Assembly: GCA_019314185.1 (NCBI GenBank)
Contig: JAFCZU010000336.1
Coordinates: forward strand, 1-5,862
DNA from: Deltaproteobacteria bacterium
GTDB taxonomy: Bacteria > Desulfobacterota > Desulfobacteria > Desulfobacterales > ETH-SRB1
DNA length: 5,862 nucleotides
Direction of reading: 5' to 3'
Both the position numbers and the translations under genes were made by a program. The notes beneath the pieces are model-generated. The model saw nothing but the letters and a program-made list of their open reading frames with translations, searched no databases and was not told the origin of the DNA. Of this stretch, positions 1 through 3,887 are shown in pieces. Numbering within the stretch: the first letter of the stretch is position 1; every line of letters begins with the position of its first letter.

Positions 1-75
1 TGTAAAAAGAATATTGTCCGCTTTTCCTGATTTGCGCTGTTTCAGCAAGAAACAATATGCCAATATTTTCAACCG

Positions 76-95
76 ATAATGATTTCAATCATTAT
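76..95. repeat. AT-rich dyad, possible operator or weak hairpin
   Basis: ATAATGA (76-82) and TCATTAT (89-95) form a perfect 7-bp inverted repeat around a 6-nt loop. It lies in the AT-rich non-coding stretch 1-165, where I see no convincing gene. A second short dyad, ATGTCT/AGACAT, sits at 148-153/158-163. Either could be a protein-binding site or chance in AT-rich DNA. Neither has a U-tract good enough to call a terminator. Confidence 0.25.
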
Positions 96-165
96 AAAAA
101 ACATATTCCAATTGATCTTCACGTGCCAAGAGTGACAAAAAAATAAAATGTCTATCAAGACATCT

Positions 166-269
166 AATTCTGGGGACAGCTTACTTAATTGAAGCTCCAC
201 GCCGCAAGCAGCGGGGAATGAGTTCGCTTTTGCGGTTCACAAAAAAGTATGTATGGTGTTCCCGGAAAT
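166..269. mobile_element. Remnant of a RAYT/IS200-like or MITE-type element bounded by inverted boxes
   Basis: The box at 166-190 (core TCTGGGGACAGC, AATT at both ends) is matched in inverted, imperfect form at 246-269 (core GGTGTTCCCGGAA). The pair encloses about 55 nt with a REP-like palindrome and no ORF. From memory, boxes of the form AATTC[CT]GGGGACAC..TACTTAATT recur near REP-associated IS200-like (Y1) transposase genes in several environmental bacterial lineages. No transposase is present here, so this would be a non-autonomous copy or a relic. The right-hand box has a 3-4 nt insertion and substitutions compared with the left. The name rests on remembered motif similarity and the visible inverted symmetry. 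Confidence 0.4.
197..216. repeat. REP-like GC-rich palindrome
   Basis: Arms 197-205 and 208-216 can pair around a 2-nt AA turn, with seven Watson-Crick pairs and two mismatches (A199/G214 and C203/A210). It is a GC-rich island in AT-rich surroundings and lies between the two inverted boxes. This is the usual look of a repetitive extragenic palindrome. Only one copy is in the window, so repetition in the genome is inferred. Confidence 0.4.
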
Positions 270-271
270 CA

Positions 272-296
272 CATAAATTTCTTGCAGGAATTTATG
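272..296. promoter_or_regulatory. Hairpin upstream of gene 1 (10-bp stem)
   Basis: Positions 272-281 pair with 287-296: ten pairs including one G-U wobble, around a TTGCA loop. No run of T follows on the plus strand, so it is a poor intrinsic terminator. It overlaps the proposed -35 element of the gene 1 promoter (282-287) and ends just before the -10, so it could be an operator dyad or the outer edge of the neighbouring repeat element. The structure is seen directly; the role is inferred. Confidence 0.4.
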
Positions 297-311
297 CATA
301 AACTGTATAAG
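282..311 (+). promoter_or_regulatory. Candidate sigma70 promoter for the lipoprotein cluster
   Basis: TTGCAG (282-287) resembles a -35 element. TATAAG (306-311) resembles a -10 element and is preceded directly by TG. The spacer is 18 nt. A transcript would start near 318 and give a leader of about 85 nt before the gene 1 start. No better pair was seen closer to gene 1, and no promoter-like pair is needed later because the downstream genes are closely spaced. Confidence 0.4.
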
Positions 312-390
312 TTGGTTGCGGGAGTTGAATGTCAGCCTGTTTCTTTCTTTTAATCATGACCTCGAGAACAAAAAGAAAAAGTTCGCTTTC

Positions 391-396
391 AGGAGG
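391..396 (+). promoter_or_regulatory. Ribosome binding site that sets the gene 1 start
   Basis: A perfect AGGAGG lies five bases before ATG 402. An in-frame GTG at 396 overlaps this Shine-Dalgarno sequence and so cannot be the start it serves. ATG 408 is also in frame, but its 11-nt spacing is long. ATG 402 is therefore preferred. Confidence 0.75.
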
Positions 397-401
397 TGAA
401 A

Positions 402-1676
402 ATGTACATGTACAGGAACACGGTTTTGAAAATACATTTATGTTTCATCTTTGGCCTGCTGCTCTTAATGACAGGATGTGGGCCAGCATTGAGGCAAGCA
501 GCAATAAAAGGTGATATTAATAGTGTAAAGGCGTTGCTTGACCAAGGTGTTGATGTGAATGAAAAGTTTCTTGGTAGTTGGACGGCTTTGATGCTCGCAT
601 CAGACAATGAACACATTGAAGTCGTGAAGATGTTGCTGGACAGAGGCGCTACTAATATCAATGCAACCTCTGTTGGTTGGACGGCCCTAAGTATGGCGGC
701 AAGGCGCGGGCATACTGATATTGTGAATCTCCTTATAGATAGAGGCGCTGATATAGATAAAGCTATTTGGGGGCTGAGAGGTAACCCGTATGGCAAACAT
801 GCCATTGAGCTTCTTAAGGAATTCAAACAACAAAGAATCGCACGCAAGCCTGTAACAGTGATACCAAAACCGTCTCAAGAGGTTTTGCCTGTCGTCAGAT
901 CCGATGTCGACGAACTTCCTGTGATGCAGGTGAAGCCAAACCAGAACGCTTATGCAATCGTCATTGGAGTTGAAAAATACCGGCAGAACCTGCCGAAGGC
1001 TGATTTTGCAGACAATGATGCTCGTGTTATGGCAGAGTATCTCACGAAGGTCATGGGCTATCCTGAAGAGAATATTGTTACACTTATAAATGACAGGGCG
1101 CTGAAGAGTGATCTGGAAAAATATATCGGGAGGTGGCTTCCCAATAACGTCGAAAAAGACAGCTCTGTATTTATCTATTACTCTGGTCACGGCGCGCCCA
1201 ATCCTAAAACTGGTGATGCGTATCTCGTTCCATACGATGGAGATCCCTCATTTATTGAAGAAACGGGATATCCCCTGAAAAGGCTTTATGCGAAGCTGGA
1301 CAAACTACCTGCCAAGGAAATTATCGTTGTCCTTGATTCCTGTTTTTCAGGCGCGGGCGGCAGAAGCGTTCTCGCCAAAGGCGCCCGTCCTCTCGTTATG
1401 AACATGGAGAAACAGGCATTTCACAGTGACAGGATAGCAATTCTTGCAGCCTCATCTGGAAGTCAGATAAGTTCGACCCATGATAAGGAGGGGCACGGCC
1501 TCTTTACATACTTTCTGCTCAAGGGGATTAAGGAAGGTAATACCCAGCTTGGAACGCTCTACAATTACCTTAAACCGCAGGTGGAAAGGATCGCTCGAAA
1601 AACGTATAATAACGAGCAAACCCCAGGACTGATTGCTCCAAAGGGGCTTTTGAACCTGAGACTTTACGAACGATAG
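402..1676 (+). CDS. Lipoprotein with ankyrin repeats and a caspase-like (peptidase C14) domain
   Basis: Predicted envelope-anchored cysteine protease of 424 residues. Residues 1-25 are a type II signal peptide with lipobox LMTGC, giving lipidated Cys26. Residues 29-125 hold about three ankyrin repeats (for example WTALMLASDNEHIEVVKMLL and WTALSMAARRGHTDIVNLLI), normally protein-binding surfaces; a degenerate fourth may follow. A linker of about 55 residues contains SDVDELP (167-173). Residues 182-420 form the caspase-like domain: a first strand NAYAIVIGVEKY, catalytic His263 in YYSGHG, and nucleophile Cys314 in LDSCFSG. Both dyad residues are intact. The YLVPYDGDP and GYPLKRLY segments between them are typical of bacterial caspase-family proteins. 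Members of this family related to metacaspases usually cut after Arg or Lys, but specificity here is unproven. It is the first gene of the cluster, with a strong ribosome binding site and a candidate promoter upstream. The caspase assignment is firm; the biological role is unknown. Confidence 0.92.
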   Translation: MYMYRNTVLKIHLCFIFGLLLLMTGCGPALRQAAIKGDINSVKALLDQGVDVNEKFLGSWTALMLASDNEHIEVVKMLLDRGATNINATSVGWTALSMAARRGHTDIVNLLIDRGADIDKAIWGLRGNPYGKHAIELLKEFKQQRIARKPVTVIPKPSQEVLPVVRSDVDELPVMQVKPNQNAYAIVIGVEKYRQNLPKADFADNDARVMAEYLTKVMGYPEENIVTLINDRALKSDLEKYIGRWLPNNVEKDSSVFIYYSGHGAPNPKTGDAYLVPYDGDPSFIEETGYPLKRLYAKLDKLPAKEIIVVLDSCFSGAGGRSVLAKGARPLVMNMEKQAFHSDRIAILAASSGSQISSTHDKEGHGLFTYFLLKGIKEGNTQLGTLYNYLKPQVERIARKTYNNEQTPGLIAPKGLLNLRLYER

Positions 1677-1692
1677 ATACAGAAGGTGGGTT

Positions 1693-1793
1693 ATGAAAAA
1701 GATAGTTGCGTTTCAATCCTTGCTGTTTTGATTTTGCTGGCGGGCTATGCAACGTTGTTAACTTTAAGGGGCAGATTTGCTTTAAGGAAATAA
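1693..1793 (+). pseudogene. Broken lipoprotein leader (frameshift plus lost lipobox cysteine)
   Basis: ATG 1693, preceded by GAAGGTGGG, opens a frame reading MKKIVAFQSLLF that stops at 1729-1731. Changing frame at about 1710 gives VSILAVLILLAGYATLLTLRGRFALRK with a stop at 1791-1793. Joined, these read MKKIVA-VSILAVLILLAG-Y-AT, a textbook lipoprotein signal peptide except that the lipobox Cys is Tyr (TAT where TGT is expected). One missing G near 1710 and one G-to-A change would explain both defects. Only about 13 codons follow the lipobox, so most of the gene body is gone. The 12 nt GGGTTATGAAAA at 1688-1699 recur exactly at the start of gene 3 (2420-2431), so it may be the relic of a duplicated lipoprotein start. 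It lies between genes 1 and 2. Confidence 0.55.
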
Positions 1794-1823
1794 TAAAAAA
1801 GTATTTGTGCAAGGAGGCATATT

Positions 1824-2381
1824 ATGAGAAAAATTACCCTGTTATTCCTTTTTTTACTTATGTTTGCCGGCTGTGCCGGAATAGATATAAAACCCATTAC
1901 TGCCGAAAAGGCACAAAATGCACACAAAACAGGCACAGATGACAAAGGATATATTGTTTACAGTCCAGTGGTTATTATTGAGATTAAAGAAGAGATGATA
2001 TGCTTGGAGCAAGATGCCAACGGAAAATGTGTGAAAAGTAAAACTGTCTGCAAAGCGGAAAAATTGCCCTATTTGTTACCGGACTACAGCAAACCATTTC
2101 TGATCAGGCCTCAGTCCGGGTTCGGGAAAACCGATGTAGAACTTAATATCGCGGAAGGCTGGTGTCTGGATTCAGTAAAGGACAAATCTGATAATACGGC
2201 AGTGCTTGGAGATGTTATAAAAGCTGTCAAAGAGGTCGCAGCTATTGCAAAAAGCCTGACACCACCTTCTGATAAAATTGAAGGATGCCCGAAAACAGGA
2301 CTCTACAGGCTGGAATATTCAGAAGGCAAGCTTGAGCTTGTTCCGCTGTTGATTTATTATAAAGAGGAAAATAAAAAATGA
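1824..2381 (+). CDS. Small cysteine-containing lipoprotein of unknown function
   Basis: A 185-residue protein with a strong ribosome binding site (AAGGAGG 1811-1817, six bases before the ATG). Residues 1-16 form a short signal peptide with lipobox FAGC, giving lipidated Cys17. The mature part has five further cysteines (60, 69, 76, 114, 155). Three are clustered as C-x8-C-x6-C, which would suit disulfides in the periplasm. A central segment, LPDYSKPFLIRPQSGFGK, followed by GWCLDSVKDKSDN, looks like a conserved core; I recall similar LPD-x-S-x-P...GW-x-L patterns in uncharacterised bacterial proteins but cannot name the family. A helical stretch (129-145) and a lysine-rich tail follow. Its stop codon overlaps the mini-ORF at 2378 as ATGA. 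Its position between two caspase lipoproteins suggests a partner, substrate or regulator, but that rests on context only. Confidence 0.8.
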   Translation: MRKITLLFLFLLMFAGCAGIDIKPITAEKAQNAHKTGTDDKGYIVYSPVVIIEIKEEMICLEQDANGKCVKSKTVCKAEKLPYLLPDYSKPFLIRPQSGFGKTDVELNIAEGWCLDSVKDKSDNTAVLGDVIKAVKEVAAIAKSLTPPSDKIEGCPKTGLYRLEYSEGKLELVPLLIYYKEENKK

Positions 2382-2428
2382 AACCAGCAACAAGATTATT
2401 TTTGTATTTGATGGAGGCTGGGTTATGA
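2378..2428 (+). CDS. 16-residue mini-ORF bridging genes 2 and 3 (possible coupling peptide)
   Basis: ATG 2378 overlaps the gene 2 stop as ATGA (2378-2381). The frame MKPATRLFLYLMEAGL ends in TGA 2426-2428, which overlaps the gene 3 start as ATGA (2425-2428). The Shine-Dalgarno sequence of gene 3 (GGAGG 2413-2417) lies inside it, and an AGAGGA (2363-2368) lies 9 nt before its own ATG. Ribosomes could thus pass from gene 2 through the mini-ORF to gene 3 with overlap at both ends. It could also be chance, or the relic of another signal peptide. Expression is not shown. Confidence 0.35.
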   Translation: MKPATRLFLYLMEAGL

Positions 2429-3864
2429 AAATGAAGGGCAATTTAATTTCTTTAATCAGTGTAATCTTTATTCTGTCTGCGATCATGGCGATGACTGGGT
2501 GTTCGACCATCCATAAAGTAGGGGTATTAAACGCGGACGTCGGGATTATCGAAGGTATAGCAAAAAAAATCCCGCTCAAAGCAGCCCTGTACGTTCCAGA
2601 TGCAACAAAGGCATACTCTTGTATTGCACCAATTCCTTTAGGTGCTTGGGAATATAATTTTGGAGAATATATAACACAAGCATCTTTCACGGCATTTGTA
2701 CAGGTATTTGAAGAAATAGCAGTTGTTAAAGGGAGGTATAATCTTGAAGGCTTTGATGTCGTAATAGAACCAGAATTTGTTAAAGAAAAGACACGAGTCG
2801 ATATAAGTTTTAGTAAAACTGATTCCACTGTCGGTGTGGATTACCGTGTATCTGACCGTGATGGTGTGTTCTGGAAGAATGTATTTGTTGGTAATTCGAC
2901 AACTGGCGGGAAAATAAGCGAGCAGGGAGCAGATGGGATAGCCTTATCTAAGGCTGTGGAGCAGGCAGCGCTCCAAATGTGGGCGGATTTTAATAACAAA
3001 ACAATAATTAACAAGCTCTATGCAAAACGCATCTCACCCTCTAAGCCAATGCTAGAAGAAAAAATTGAAGCTTTTTCTAAAGCGCCCGTCATCAAATCCG
3101 ATATTGACGAACTCCCCGCCATAATATCAGAGCCCAGAAAAAATGCCTATGCCGTCGTTATCGGGATTGAAAACTACCGCAGTTTGCCGAAATCCGATTA
3201 TTCAGGAAAGGATGCCGCGCTGGTTAAATCCTATCTGAAGGTGCTCGGGTATCCGGAAAGGAATATCGACGTCATAACTGATGAAAAGGCCACAAGAACG
3301 GATATTGAAAAATCTCTGGAGGCGTGGCTTCCCAATCGGGCAAAAAAAGACAGCACTGTTATTGTTTATTTCTCCGGTCATGGTGCGCCAGAGCCTTCTA
3401 CTGGAGAAGCCTATATAGTCCCTTATGACGGTGATCCAAATTACCTGTCTGTAACCGGCTACCCCCTGAAGAGGCTTTATGAGCGGTTGGGAAAATTAGA
3501 GGCAAAAGAGATTATAGTCGTTCTTGATTCTTGCTTCTCCGGCGCAGGGGGAAGGAGTGTCCTTGCCAAGGGGGCGAGACCTCTTGTGATGATGGCAGCT
3601 ACAGGAGGTCTGTCTTCTAAGATGGCCGTCTTGACAGCAACTCAGGGAAGCCAGATTTCCACGTCCTCCCCTGAAAAAGGACATGGCGTTTTCACCTATT
3701 ATTTTCTCAAGGCGATCAAAGAAGGGAACAAGACCCTTGCCGAAATCTATGAGAACATCAAACCCCAGGTCGAGGACGAGGCCAAACAACTCAATGTCCA
3801 GCAGTCACCAGGTATCAGCCCGGATTTAGACACATTAAAGGGAAGGTTTTTATTAAGAAAATAA
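2425..3864 (+). CDS. Lipoprotein with unknown N-terminal domain and a caspase-like (peptidase C14) domain
   Basis: Predicted envelope-anchored cysteine protease of 479 residues. GGAGG (2413-2417), seven bases upstream, supports ATG 2425 over ATG 2431. Residues 1-25 are a signal peptide with lipobox AMTGC, giving lipidated Cys26. Residues 27-210 form a domain I cannot name. It looks alpha/beta, with strand-like VDISFSKTDSTVGVDYRV and a closing helix ALSKAVEQAALQMWADF, a general style also seen in small outer-membrane assembly lipoproteins. The linker carries SDIDELP (225-231), as in gene 1. Residues 240-477 form the caspase-like domain, starting NAYAVVIGIENY, with catalytic His319 in YFSGHG and Cys370 in LDSCFSG. 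Residues 360-389 are identical to residues 304-333 of gene 1. It has no ankyrin repeats, so the two proteases differ in their sensor part. Gene 4 follows after 23 nt. Protease family firm; substrate and trigger unknown. Confidence 0.92.
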   Translation: MKMKGNLISLISVIFILSAIMAMTGCSTIHKVGVLNADVGIIEGIAKKIPLKAALYVPDATKAYSCIAPIPLGAWEYNFGEYITQASFTAFVQVFEEIAVVKGRYNLEGFDVVIEPEFVKEKTRVDISFSKTDSTVGVDYRVSDRDGVFWKNVFVGNSTTGGKISEQGADGIALSKAVEQAALQMWADFNNKTIINKLYAKRISPSKPMLEEKIEAFSKAPVIKSDIDELPAIISEPRKNAYAVVIGIENYRSLPKSDYSGKDAALVKSYLKVLGYPERNIDVITDEKATRTDIEKSLEAWLPNRAKKDSTVIVYFSGHGAPEPSTGEAYIVPYDGDPNYLSVTGYPLKRLYERLGKLEAKEIIVVLDSCFSGAGGRSVLAKGARPLVMMAATGGLSSKMAVLTATQGSQISTSSPEKGHGVFTYYFLKAIKEGNKTLAEIYENIKPQVEDEAKQLNVQQSPGISPDLDTLKGRFLLRK

Positions 3865-3887
3865 AACAGATGGAATCAGAAACCGTT

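Noticed and set aside
272..296. Rho-independent terminator of an upstream gene
   Set aside because: The stem is AT-rich and no T-tract follows it on the plus strand. On the minus strand the following bases are also not a T-run.
329..514. Plus-strand 61-codon frame overlapping the gene 1 start
   Set aside because: It overlaps the signal peptide of gene 1 in another frame and has no good ribosome binding site. The strong AGGAGG serves gene 1.
687..1190. Minus-strand 167-codon frame opposite gene 1
   Set aside because: It is antisense to the ankyrin and caspase coding region. Gene 1 shows clear domains and a catalytic His, so this is a shadow frame.
1706..1942. Plus-strand 78-codon frame across the gap into gene 2
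   Set aside because: It starts at TTG, runs out of frame over the gene 2 signal peptide and has an implausible cysteine- and aromatic-rich composition. Gene 2 has the ribosome binding site and the lipobox.
2319..2828. Minus-strand 169-codon frame opposite the gene 2/gene 3 junction
   Set aside because: It spans the junction of two plus-strand genes with good starts. No domain or start signal is seen in it.
3870..3887. Earlier in-frame ATG for gene 4
   Set aside because: It would put acidic residues (MESETV) before the basic n-region of the signal peptide. ATG 3888 gives a normal lipoprotein leader, though 3870 cannot be excluded.
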